Origin: SURF-13 sp038924245
Lineage (GTDB): Bacteria > Pseudomonadota > Gammaproteobacteria > SURF-13
Assembly (NCBI GenBank): GCA_038924245.1
Contig: JBCKVB010000008.1
Coordinates: forward strand, 1 to 43,548
Length of the DNA stretch: 43,548 nucleotides
Direction of reading: 5' to 3'
The position numbers and the translations under genes are program-made. Shown here in pieces: positions 7,467 to 15,743 of this stretch. How positions within the stretch are numbered: position 1 is the first letter of the stretch; each line of letters starts with the position of its first letter. The notes beneath the pieces are model-generated. The model was not told the DNA's origin and ran no database searches. It worked only from the letters and a program-made list of their open reading frames with translations.

Positions 7467-9457
7467 TAACAGAAATGATACCTGAGATCGGCTACTTCGC
7501 GCTCATCATCGCGCTCGGCATCGCGCTGGTGCAGAGCACTCTGCCGCTCATCGGCGCGGCGCGCGGCATCCCATCCTGGATGGCGGTGGCGCGGCCCGCG
7601 GCGCGCGCGCAGGGTGTGTTTATATTAGTGTCCTTCGCCTGCTTGATGCAGGCCTTTGCCGTCAATGATTTTTCCGTGGCGTATGTGGCGAACCACTCTC
7701 ACTCGGCCATGCCGTGGTATTACCGCGTCACCGCGGTGTGGGGCGGGCATGAGGGGTCGCTCTTGTTGTGGGCGCTTATCATGGCGGGGTGGACGGTGGC
7801 GGTAAGTTTTTTCAGCCGTAACATGCCGGAAGATTTTGTGGCGCGCGTGCTGGGCGTGATGGGGATGCTCAGTATCGGCTTTATCCTGTTCATGCTGCTC
7901 ACCTCGAATCCGTTTGACCGTCTGCTGCCCGCCTCCACCGAAGGGACCGAACTCAATCCGCTGCTGCAGGATTTCGGCCTCATTTACCACCCACTCCTGC
8001 TGTACATGGGTTACGTCGGATTGTCGGTCGCGTTCAGCTTCGCCATCGCCGCGCTGTTGGGCGGCAAGCTGGATGCCACGTGGGCGCGCTGGTCGCGTCC
8101 CTGGACCATAGTGGCGTGGCTGTTTTTGACGCTCGGTGTCATGCTCGGCAGTTGGTGGGCCTATTACGAACTGGGCTGGGGCGGCTGGTGGTTCTGGGAT
8201 CCGGTGGAAAACGCCTCGTTCATGCCGTGGTTGGTGGCTACGGCGCTGATACACTCGCTGGCGGTCACGGAGAAGCGCGGCGCTTTCAAGAGTTGGACCG
8301 TGTTGCTGGCGATAATCGGGTTCTCCCTCTCGCTGCTCGGCACCTTCCTGGTGCGCTCCGGTATATTGACCTCAGTGCATACCTTCGCCGTTGATGCGGA
8401 GCGCGGTTTATTCATTCTGATCTTCCTCGGCATAGTGGTGGGCGGCTCGCTCGCGCTGTATGCCTGGCGCGCGCCGAAGGTGGGAATGGGCGGCGACTTT
8501 CAACTCGTGTCGCGTGAATCCATGTTGCTGAGCAATAATGTGTTGCTGGTAGTGGCCGCGGCGAGCATTCTGCTCGGCACCCTGTATCCGTTGATTGTGG
8601 ACGCGCTGGGACTGGGTAAAATCTCGGTCGGCCCGCCGTATTTCAATGCCGTGTTTATACCGCTGATGACGCCGCTGGTGTTTCTCATGGGCATCGGCCC
8701 CATGGCGCGCTGGAAGCAGGCCAGCGTGCCGGAACTGATGGTGCGGCTACGCTGGGCGTTACTGGTGAGCGTAGTGACGGCGTTGCTGTTGCCGGTGGTG
8801 CTCGGCAAATGGTCGCCCATGATCAGCCTTGGTTTGTTCATGGGGTTTTGGATCATCACTTCGAGTATTAAAAATCTGTGGGACATGGCCGGGCGTAACG
8901 GCGTGCGCGGCTTGGCGCAGGGGCTGGCCAATATTCCGCGCGGTTACTACGGCATGTTTTGCGCGCATCTCGGCGTGGCGGTGTTCGCATTGGGAATATC
9001 TATATCCGGCGGCTACAGTGTGGAAAAAGATCAGCGCATGGAGCCGGGTCAAAGCGTGGAACTGGCCGGTTACAGCTTCAGATTCGACGGCGTGCAAGAC
9101 GTCACCGGTCCCAATTATCAGGCCAAAGAAGGTGTGGTGCGCGTGAGCAAGAACGGCAAGGAGATACTGGTGATGCGCCCGCAGAAGCGCGAGTACCTGG
9201 TGCAGAAGAGTACCATCATCACCGAGGCCGCGATAGCCCCCGGCTTCTTCCGGCACCTGTTTGTCGCTTTGGGTGAGCCGGTGAGCGGCGAGGCATGGAG
9301 CGTGCGCGTCTATTACAGGCCCTTTGTGCAATGGATCTGGATGGGACCGCTCATGATGGCCCTGGGGGGATTCCTGGCCGCGACCGATCGGCGCTATCGC
9401 CTGGCGACACGCCGCGAACACGCCGCTGGCGCGCAGCCCGCGCCCGCCCGAGGCTAA
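7463..9457 (+). CDS. ccmF: CcmF, cytochrome c heme lyase subunit
   Basis: Large polytopic protein that accepts heme from CcmE and ligates it to apocytochrome c together with CcmH and CcmI. The 664 residues have many membrane helices and the WWD motif YYELGWGGWWFWDPVENASF. Length matches the family (about 650). The ATG overlaps the ccmE stop. The C-terminal periplasmic domain and last helix (FVQWIWMGPLMMALGGFLA) are present, so the gene is complete. Confidence 0.96.
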   Translation: MITEMIPEIGYFALIIALGIALVQSTLPLIGAARGIPSWMAVARPAARAQGVFILVSFACLMQAFAVNDFSVAYVANHSHSAMPWYYRVTAVWGGHEGSLLLWALIMAGWTVAVSFFSRNMPEDFVARVLGVMGMLSIGFILFMLLTSNPFDRLLPASTEGTELNPLLQDFGLIYHPLLLYMGYVGLSVAFSFAIAALLGGKLDATWARWSRPWTIVAWLFLTLGVMLGSWWAYYELGWGGWWFWDPVENASFMPWLVATALIHSLAVTEKRGAFKSWTVLLAIIGFSLSLLGTFLVRSGILTSVHTFAVDAERGLFILIFLGIVVGGSLALYAWRAPKVGMGGDFQLVSRESMLLSNNVLLVVAAASILLGTLYPLIVDALGLGKISVGPPYFNAVFIPLMTPLVFLMGIGPMARWKQASVPELMVRLRWALLVSVVTALLLPVVLGKWSPMISLGLFMGFWIITSSIKNLWDMAGRNGVRGLAQGLANIPRGYYGMFCAHLGVAVFALGISISGGYSVEKDQRMEPGQSVELAGYSFRFDGVQDVTGPNYQAKEGVVRVSKNGKEILVMRPQKREYLVQKSTIITEAAIAPGFFRHLFVALGEPVSGEAWSVRVYYRPFVQWIWMGPLMMALGGFLAATDRRYRLATRREHAAGAQPAPARG

Positions 9458-9464
9458 CGCCACG

Positions 9465-9989
9465 ATGACGCGCTTTTTAGTCCCATTAGGGGTCTTTGCC
9501 GTATTGGTGATTTTTCTGTGGGCCGGTTTGTCTCTCAAACCGAGCGAGATACCCTCGCCGCTGATTGATAAACCAGCGCCGGAGTTTACCTTGCCACAAC
9601 TGCACGACCCCGCCAAACAAATCGGCCGCAAGGATTTACTGGGCAAGGTGACGTTGCTCAACGTGTGGGCCTCGTGGTGCGCCGCGTGCCGCGACGAGCA
9701 TCCGCTGCTGGTGGAATTGGCCAGCACCGGGCAGGTTGCGATCTACGGGCTCAACTATAAAGACGCGCGTGAGGACGCGCTGCGCTGGCTGAAAGAACTC
9801 GGCGATCCTTACCTGGCGAGCGCCTTCGACAATCCTGGCAACGTGGGCATAGATTACGGCGTGTACGGCGTGCCGGAGACCTTTGTGATAGACCGCGAGG
9901 GTATCATCCGTTACAAGGTGATCGGCCCGCTCACGCCGGACAATTTGAAAAACACCGTGTTGCCGCTGGTGAGGAAGCTGCAGGGATGA
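9465..9989 (+). CDS. ccmG: CcmG/DsbE, thioredoxin-like reductase of cytochrome c maturation
   Basis: Periplasmic membrane-tethered thioredoxin-fold protein that keeps the CXXCH cysteines of apocytochrome c reduced. Residues 1-22 form the anchor. The active site is WCAAC (Cys72, Cys75), and the cis-Pro loop is YGVPETF (Pro137). The dipeptide between the cysteines is Ala-Ala, whereas CcmG proteins usually have a proline there. The start is 7 bases after ccmF and the stop overlaps ccmH. The 174 residues fit the family. Confidence 0.94.
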   Translation: MTRFLVPLGVFAVLVIFLWAGLSLKPSEIPSPLIDKPAPEFTLPQLHDPAKQIGRKDLLGKVTLLNVWASWCAACRDEHPLLVELASTGQVAIYGLNYKDAREDALRWLKELGDPYLASAFDNPGNVGIDYGVYGVPETFVIDREGIIRYKVIGPLTPDNLKNTVLPLVRKLQG

Positions 9990-10453
9990 GAAGCGTCCTC
10001 ACCGTCTGCCTGTTGCTGTGCGGGTTTTCCCTGTGGGCCGCCGAGCCCGCGCGGCAAGACGCGCAATTCGAGGCGCGCTACAAGGCGATGCTCTCCGAGC
10101 TGCGCTGTCTGGTGTGTCAAAATGAAAACATCGCCTACTCGCCCGCCGGTCTCGCCAAGGATCTGCGCGGCCAGGTGCGCGCCATGATGCAGCAGGGCAA
10201 GACGGACCGGGAGATTACTGATTACCTGACGGCGCGTTACGGTGATTTCGTATTATTCCGCCCGCCGCTGAAGCGTACTACCATGGCATTGTGGTTCGGA
10301 CCGTTCGTGCTCATGGCGTTGGGCGGCGGGTTGCTCATGTATTACGTGGCGCGCCGCCGCAGGCGTGTGAGCAACGCGCCGTTATCTGGCGGCGAACAGG
10401 AGCAGATGCAGAATTTGCTGCACGGGAGAAGGGAGGGGCAGGATAAGGGATGA
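9986..10453 (+). CDS. ccmH: CcmH, cytochrome c biogenesis thiol oxidoreductase
   Basis: Membrane-anchored subunit with the LRCLVCQNE motif (Cys41, Cys44), which handles apocytochrome thiols and works with CcmF. It has an N-terminal signal (residues 1-19), the three-helix CcmH domain, a membrane anchor at about 95-115 (LWFGPFVLMALGGGLLMYYV), and a charged tail. At 155 residues it is the short Pseudomonas-type CcmH; the TPR part that is fused in E. coli is the separate next gene. Confidence 0.93.
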   Translation: MRSVLTVCLLLCGFSLWAAEPARQDAQFEARYKAMLSELRCLVCQNENIAYSPAGLAKDLRGQVRAMMQQGKTDREITDYLTARYGDFVLFRPPLKRTTMALWFGPFVLMALGGGLLMYYVARRRRRVSNAPLSGGEQEQMQNLLHGRREGQDKG

Positions 10454-11316
10454 ACGTATTTTGGATCGTGGCCACACTGATGCTGATCATCGCGCTGGCC
10501 TTCTTGTTGCCGCCACTGCTGCGGCGCCGCAAAAATGAACCGCTCGGGCGGGACGCGGTTAACGTAAGGATTTATCAAGACCAACTCACCGAGTTGAAAA
10601 ACGATCTGGCCGCGGGCAGCCTCAGCGCAGATCTATTTGAGTCGGCGGACCGTGATTTACAGCGCAATCTGCTGGGGGATATCGTCGGCGCGGAGGACGC
10701 GGCGCGCGCCTCTCATGGAGTTTTCACCGGACGCATCACCGCCCTGGCGGTGGCGCTTGCCGTGCCTATGCTCAGCATCGTGCTGTACCTACAAATAGAC
10801 CATGTGCGCGACAATAGCTTCGTGGCACAGATGGCACCTGGCGCAGGCGATTTCTCCCCGCAGATGATGGTGCAGAGTTTGGAGCAGCGCCTTAAAGAAC
10901 ATCCCGCGGATGGGGAGGGTTGGCTGACGCTGGCGCACTCGTATGGCGTACTGGAGCGCTATACGGAGGCGCGCGCTGCCTATGCCAAGGCCCTGCCTCT
11001 GCTGGACGAGAGCGCGGATCTATTGGCCGGCTATGCAGAGGTCATGGTATTCAGCAATCCGGATCGGCGCATCGTAGGACAGCCGGCGGAGCTCCTTCAA
11101 AAGGCCTTGCGGCTCAACCCAGATCATCCAAAGGCCTTGTGGTTTGCCGGCATGGCGGCGTTCCAGGGCGAGGATTACCAAAGCGCCGTGACCATCTGGC
11201 GACGCCTGGAAAAACTCATACCGGATGATGTGGAAGGGGTGGAGGTCATCCGGCAGGGCATTGCCGAGGCCGAGGCGCGCGCCGCGCAAGGCGCGGTAGC
11301 CGGGCGCACGCCATAA
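10450..11316 (+). CDS. ccmI: CcmI/CycH, apocytochrome c chaperone with TPR domain
   Basis: The 288-residue subunit brings apocytochrome c to the heme lyase. Two membrane helices (about 4-23 and 95-115) flank a coiled-coil-like cytoplasmic loop (YQDQLTELKNDLAAGSLS), and the periplasmic part has TPR repeats (WLTLAHSYGVLERYTEARAAYAKAL; ALWFAGMAAFQGEDYQSAV). It overlaps ccmH by 4 bases and is the last gene of the ccm operon. The next gene follows after 143 bases that contain a dispersed repeat. Confidence 0.9.
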   Translation: MNVFWIVATLMLIIALAFLLPPLLRRRKNEPLGRDAVNVRIYQDQLTELKNDLAAGSLSADLFESADRDLQRNLLGDIVGAEDAARASHGVFTGRITALAVALAVPMLSIVLYLQIDHVRDNSFVAQMAPGAGDFSPQMMVQSLEQRLKEHPADGEGWLTLAHSYGVLERYTEARAAYAKALPLLDESADLLAGYAEVMVFSNPDRRIVGQPAELLQKALRLNPDHPKALWFAGMAAFQGEDYQSAVTIWRRLEKLIPDDVEGVEVIRQGIAEAEARAAQGAVAGRTP

Positions 11317-11326
11317 TTTTCGTGGC

Positions 11327-11371
11327 TGAGCCGCGAAGCGGCGAAGGCCAGCACATGGATGTGCTGGCGGG
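11327..11371. repeat. Dispersed repeat with GG-centred palindrome, copy 1
   Basis: Copy 1 of an element seen again at 29182-29226: TGAGCCGCGAAGCGGCGAA, then the palindrome arms CCAGCACAT (11348-11356) and ATGTGCTGG (11359-11367). In copy 2 the C-G pair in the stem is T-A on both sides, a compensatory change. Similarity continues weakly downstream (CTGAAG...CGCCA.GGA.GGCG). It lies in the ccmI-yfgM gap. Confidence 0.7.
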
Positions 11372-11459
11372 TATGTGATGTAGCGCTGAAGCTTCGCCAG
11401 GGACGGCGCCGTGGACGTTCTTTTTTGAGCTGGCGTAGCCCAGGTGGAGGGAGCGACGC

Positions 11460-12116
11460 ATGGATGTCTATGAAACAGAACAACAACAAATTGAATCCCT
11501 GAAAAAGTGGTGGCGGGAAAACGGCAAGGCGGCGAGTGCCGGGGTGGTGATCGGCCTCGCCGTCGTGTTTGCCGGGTGGAGCTGGCGCGACTATGGCAAA
11601 ACCCAGGCCGCAGCCGCCTCGGTGGAATACCGGCAACTGATCGAGGAGCTGGAGCAGGACCAGCAGGACGCCGCGCTGCAACGCGCCGCGCGCATCCAGG
11701 AACAATATGCGCGCACGCCTTATGCGGTGCTTGCCGCTTTGGCGCGGGCCAAGATCAAGGTGGAGCAGGGTGACACCGCCGCCGCCGGACAATACCTGCG
11801 CTGGGCGCTCGATAATGCCGCTCAGCCGGAGCTTGAGCATATTGCGCGCTTGCGGCTTGCGCGCGTGATGCTGGAGCGGGATGAGAAGAGCGCCGCGCTC
11901 AAGCTGATCGAGCCGGTCAAGAGCGAGGCCTTTGCCGCGCAATACGAAGAGCTGCGTGGCGATATTTATCTTGCCCTCAACCAGCCCGCTGCGGCGCGCG
12001 CCGGCTATCAGCGCGCCCTGGCTCTGCTTGCACCGGACAGCGGGCAAACAGCCTTGTTGCGGATGAAGCTGGATGACTTGGGTACTAGCGCCGGGGCGCA
12101 GGACACAGCCCCATGA
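11460..12116 (+). CDS. yfgM: YfgM-like membrane-anchored TPR protein
   Basis: A 218-residue bitopic protein that in E. coli joins PpiD at the SecYEG translocon as a periplasmic chaperone complex. It has a cytoplasmic N-terminus (MDVYETEQQQIESLKKWWRE), a membrane helix at about 24-41, then a TPR-like periplasmic domain (TPR_21). The position directly before bamB and der is the conserved one. ATG 11460 is followed without interruption by the family N-terminus; its stop overlaps bamB by 4 bases. Confidence 0.9.
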   Translation: MDVYETEQQQIESLKKWWRENGKAASAGVVIGLAVVFAGWSWRDYGKTQAAAASVEYRQLIEELEQDQQDAALQRAARIQEQYARTPYAVLAALARAKIKVEQGDTAAAGQYLRWALDNAAQPELEHIARLRLARVMLERDEKSAALKLIEPVKSEAFAAQYEELRGDIYLALNQPAAARAGYQRALALLAPDSGQTALLRMKLDDLGTSAGAQDTAP

Positions 12117-13285
12117 AGCGGATTCTCGTGCTTGCGGCATTGTTATTACTGGCGGGCTGCGCCAAGGTCACGGATTATTTCGCCGGTACCAGCAATATTG
12201 AGCCGCCCGCGCCCTTGCCGGCGTTGCAAGCCACGCTTAATGTACAAACCCTATGGACCAACCGCACCGGATCAGGCGCGGATAAATACTATGTAAAGCT
12301 CGTGCCCGCGGTGGCGAACGGCAGGGTATTCGCCGCCGGGCGCGATGGCCGCGTGAGCGCATTCGATGCCGCGCGCGGGCAACGCCTGTGGGAGACGGAT
12401 ATCAAGGCCTTGATCGCCGGAGGCGTGGGGAGCGGGGCGGGATTGGCGCTGGTGGGCACCAACGAAGCCGAGGTGCTCGCGCTGGATGAGAATAAAGGCG
12501 GCGTGGTGTGGCGTGCGCGCGTATCGAGCGAAGTACTGTCGCCGCCGCGCGTGGCGCAAGGGATAGTGGTGGTGCGCTGCGTGGACGGGCGACTGTTCGG
12601 TCTGAATGCCGGGGACGGCGCACGCATCTGGGTGTATGACAGCGCGGTCCCCGCGCTCACCCTGCGCTCCACCGGCGCGCCGCTCATCGTGGGCGATAAA
12701 GTGATCGCCGGTTTCGCCAGCGGCAAGCTGGTGGCCGTATCACTGCGGGAAGGCAAGCTGCTGTGGGAGGCGGCGATTGCTGAGCCGCGCGGCCGCACCG
12801 AACTGGAGCGTCTGGTGGACATCAGCGGCGATCCGCAAGAATACGCCGGCGTGGTGTATGCGGCGAGCTTCCAGGGACGTATCGCCGCGGTGCAGGCGGA
12901 CACCGGTCAATTGCTGTGGGCGCGCGACCTTTCCTCGCACGCCGGTATCGCCGTAGATGAGCGCCACGTCTACGTGACCGACGCGCAAAGCCAGGTGTAC
13001 GCCTTGGACCGGAACGACGGACGCTCATTGTGGAAACAGGACAAGCTGCGCGCGCGCTCTCTCAGCGCGCCGGCGGCGCTCGGCGACTATGTCGCTGTGG
13101 GCGACTTTGAGGGTTATCTGCACTGGATAGCGCGCGACGACGGCCGCTTCGTCGCGCGCACACGCGTGGATGACAACGGCATCATCGCGCCGCCCGTGAC
13201 CGTGGACGAGACGCTCTATGTCAACGGCAGCGGCGGCGCGCTCGCGGCTTTAAGGCCGGATACAAGAAAGGCAGATACAAGATAA
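12113..13285 (+). CDS. bamB: BamB, outer-membrane assembly lipoprotein
   Basis: Beta-propeller lipoprotein of the BAM complex that inserts outer-membrane proteins. The signal peptide ends in LLLAGC with Cys16 lipidated. The 390 residues contain repeated PQQ-like blades (GRVSAFDAARGQRLWE; DENKGGVVWRARVSS; SLREGKLLWEA; DRNDGRSLWKQD). Odd detail: the last codons (DTRKADTR) are made of GATACAAGA-type repeat units that continue into the gap before der, so the repeat array has grown into the 3' end of the gene. Confidence 0.95.
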   Translation: MKRILVLAALLLLAGCAKVTDYFAGTSNIEPPAPLPALQATLNVQTLWTNRTGSGADKYYVKLVPAVANGRVFAAGRDGRVSAFDAARGQRLWETDIKALIAGGVGSGAGLALVGTNEAEVLALDENKGGVVWRARVSSEVLSPPRVAQGIVVVRCVDGRLFGLNAGDGARIWVYDSAVPALTLRSTGAPLIVGDKVIAGFASGKLVAVSLREGKLLWEAAIAEPRGRTELERLVDISGDPQEYAGVVYAASFQGRIAAVQADTGQLLWARDLSSHAGIAVDERHVYVTDAQSQVYALDRNDGRSLWKQDKLRARSLSAPAALGDYVAVGDFEGYLHWIARDDGRFVARTRVDDNGIIAPPVTVDETLYVNGSGGALAALRPDTRKADTR

Positions 13286-13291
13286 AGATAC

Positions 13292-13365
13292 AAGAGAAAA
13301 GATGTAAACCTGTATCTTTTCTCTTCTTTCTTTTCTCTTTTCTCTTTTCTCTTTTCTCTTTTCTC
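13292..13365. repeat. Purine/pyrimidine simple-repeat hairpin upstream of der
   Basis: A perfect 12-bp inverted repeat (arms 13292-13303 and 13314-13325, AAGAGAAAAGAT / ATCTTTTCTCTT) is followed by five tandem copies of TTTTCTC (13331-13365) that stop 7 bases before the der ATG. No Shine-Dalgarno is visible before der. The pyrimidine-rich end (CTTTTCTCTGTCTTTATG) is nearly identical to the one before guaA. It could act as a weak terminator or a translation-affecting leader; the function is unknown. Confidence 0.7.
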
Positions 13366-13372
13366 TGTCTTT

Positions 13373-14818
13373 ATGAAACCCATTATCGCGCTGGTTGGCC
13401 GTCCCAATGTCGGCAAGTCCACTCTGTTTAACCGGCTCACGCGCACGCGTGACGCGCTGGTCGCGGATGTGCCGGGGCTCACGCGCGACCGCCTGTATGG
13501 CGAAGGCCGGGTGGGCGACAAGCCTTACCTGGTGGTGGACACCGGGGGGCTGGCGGCGCGGCAGCAGGTGATCGAGAGTCTGGCGGCGGAACAGACCTGG
13601 CTCGCGGTGGAGGAGTCCGACCTGATTCTGTTTGTGGTGGACGCGCGCGCGGGATTGACCGCGGACGACCGGGACATTACTCAGCGCCTGCGCCGTAGCG
13701 GCAAGCCGGTTGTTCTGGTGGTGAATAAATGCGAAGGGCTGGAGCCGCACCAGGCGGGCGCGGAATTTCACGCGCTGGGCATGGGAACGCCGTGGCTCAT
13801 CGCCGCGGCGCATGGCTCAGGCATAGCGGAGTTGATGCAGCATGCGGCCACGCGCTTGCCTGAAATCGAAGCAGCCACGACGGCCGAAGAGCACGGCATC
13901 AAGATCGCGCTGGCCGGTAGGCCGAACGTGGGCAAGTCCACGCTGGTGAATTGCCTGTTGGGCGAAGAGCGCGTGCTGGTGTATGACGAGCCCGGCACCA
14001 CGCGCGACAGCATCCATATTCCGTTTGAACGCAAGGGCAAACGCTACACGCTGGTGGACACCGCCGGGGTGCGGCGCAAGGGGCGCGTGGGCGAGGGTAT
14101 CGAGAAGCTCAGCGTGATAAAAACCCTGCAAGCCATCGGAGAGGCGCAGGTGGTGATCCTGGTGCTGGATGCGCTGCAAGGCGTCAGCGATCAGGACCTG
14201 CATCTGGCCGGGTTTGTGGTCGAGGCCGGACGCGGCATGGTGATTGCGGTGAACAAGTGGGACGGCGCCGATACCGATCAGCGCGCACTGGTCAAGCGTG
14301 AGCTGGAACACAAGCTGCCGTTTGTGAAATTCGCCAAGATACATTTTATTTCCGCGTTGCGCGGCACCGGGGTGGCGGATTTATGGAACTCCATCAACCG
14401 GAGTTACGATTCCGCAGCGAAGGATTTGCCCACGGCGCAATTGACGCGCGTATTGGAGCAGGCGGTGCAGGGCTACCAGCCGCCCTTGATGCGCGGCCAG
14501 CGCATCAAGCTGCGTTATGCGCATCAGGGCGGGCATCATCCGCCGCGCATCGTGATCCACGGCAACCCGCCCGCGCGCCAGACGCCGCCCGCGTATCAGC
14601 GTTATCTGATGGGCTGTTTCGCGCAGGCGTTCAAATTGACCGGAACCCCTGTGCGCCTGGAATTTTCCAGCAGTAAAAATCCTTATGAAAAGCGCGCGGC
14701 GGAGGTGGCGACGCCGCGGCACGCGATCAGACGCGCGCGGAAGGCAAACAGCAAACAGCAGGTAAAGGGTAAAGGGCGGGCAAAGAGCAAACCGCGCGCA
14801 AGGAACACGAAGCGTTAA
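13373..14818 (+). CDS. der: Der (EngA), double-domain GTPase for 50S ribosome assembly
   Basis: The 481-residue GTPase has two G domains, each with GRPNVGKST (residues 9-17 and about 180-188), DTGG/DTAG switch II motifs and NKCE/NKWD base-recognition motifs, then a C-terminal KH-like domain and a basic Lys/Arg tail. It is essential for late assembly of the large ribosomal subunit. Length matches the family (490 in E. coli). The start has no recognisable ribosome-binding site because the upstream DNA is a simple-repeat hairpin. It converges with mlaA. Confidence 0.96.
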   Translation: MKPIIALVGRPNVGKSTLFNRLTRTRDALVADVPGLTRDRLYGEGRVGDKPYLVVDTGGLAARQQVIESLAAEQTWLAVEESDLILFVVDARAGLTADDRDITQRLRRSGKPVVLVVNKCEGLEPHQAGAEFHALGMGTPWLIAAAHGSGIAELMQHAATRLPEIEAATTAEEHGIKIALAGRPNVGKSTLVNCLLGEERVLVYDEPGTTRDSIHIPFERKGKRYTLVDTAGVRRKGRVGEGIEKLSVIKTLQAIGEAQVVILVLDALQGVSDQDLHLAGFVVEAGRGMVIAVNKWDGADTDQRALVKRELEHKLPFVKFAKIHFISALRGTGVADLWNSINRSYDSAAKDLPTAQLTRVLEQAVQGYQPPLMRGQRIKLRYAHQGGHHPPRIVIHGNPPARQTPPAYQRYLMGCFAQAFKLTGTPVRLEFSSSKNPYEKRAAEVATPRHAIRRARKANSKQQVKGKGRAKSKPRARNTKR

Positions 14819-14854
14819 GGGGAGTCAGCGTCTGGGCGGCGTCCCCAACGGAAA

Positions 14855-15607
14855 TCAATTGTTGTTAGGCTGTTCCTCGAACGGCGAACCCTTCTTTTGC
14901 GGCTGCTGGTCGTTGACTAGGCTTTCGCGCCGCTGCAGATAGGCATCGCGCACGAAGGCATACGGATCAAGCTGGTCGTCCACGATGCGGCTGGCGGTCA
15001 GCAGGCGCGAGCGCTGGTCTATCGTCCTGAGCGCGATGAGCGCATTACGCTCATGCACTTCTTGATGGTGGGTGAGTAGATCAGCGTAATAATCCGGCAC
15101 CAAGCCGACCGTATCGCGTAGCGTGCTCGGCCCCAGCAAGGGCAGCACGATATACGCGCCTCCGCCCACGCCCCAGTAACCCAGGGTCTGGCCGAAGTCT
15201 TCATTGTGCGCGCGCAAGCCCATCGGCGTGGCGACATCCAGCAGCCCGGCGAGACCGAACGTCGAGTTGTAGATAAAGCGCTGCAAATCCTCCGCGCCTT
15301 GCGCGAACTTGCCCTGCAGGAGGGCGTTGATAATCACGATCGGGTAGGAGAGGTTGTTGAAGAAGTTGGACACACCGGTGCGCCCCGTCTGCGGCACCAC
15401 GGCCTTATAGCCCCTGGACACCGGACGCAGGATGACCTTGTCCACGCCGTCATTAAAGGCGTACATGGCGCGGTTAAATCCTTCCAGCGGATCGGGATAG
15501 ACGGCAGGCTCGTCCTCGGCTACTTGTTGCAGCTGAATGCTGGCGCAGCCGCCCAGCCACACGGCGCCAAGCAGGGCCAAGAGAATGAATGGGTAACGGT
15601 GGTTCAT
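14855..15607 (-). CDS. mlaA: MlaA (VacJ), outer-membrane phospholipid-transport lipoprotein
   Basis: Outer-membrane lipoprotein that removes misplaced phospholipids from the outer leaflet and passes them to MlaC. Signal peptide ends WLGGC with Cys21. The 250 residues carry the family core DPLEGFNRAMYAFNDGVDK, FFNNLSYP, and EDFGQTLGYWGVGGGAYIVL. It stands alone here on the minus strand, convergent with der, with no other mla gene in the window. Confidence 0.94.
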   Translation of the reverse strand: MNHRYPFILLALLGAVWLGGCASIQLQQVAEDEPAVYPDPLEGFNRAMYAFNDGVDKVILRPVSRGYKAVVPQTGRTGVSNFFNNLSYPIVIINALLQGKFAQGAEDLQRFIYNSTFGLAGLLDVATPMGLRAHNEDFGQTLGYWGVGGGAYIVLPLLGPSTLRDTVGLVPDYYADLLTHHQEVHERNALIALRTIDQRSRLLTASRIVDDQLDPYAFVRDAYLQRRESLVNDQQPQKKGSPFEEQPNNN

Positions 15608-15743
15608 GGGTGTGTTGTTGCTTTTACTTATTATTTATCGGCAAAAGCCAACTTTCCCTTAGCCTTTTCCTCAACTTAAGTGAAATAGCCTATATTCATG
15701 AACATGAAAAGTCAATACCTTTGGCGCAGCACACGCGTGCCGT

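Noticed and set aside
13331..13365. Five TTTTCTC repeats considered as a CRISPR-like array
   Set aside because: Units are 7 bp in tandem without spacers, so this is a microsatellite. No cas genes are present.
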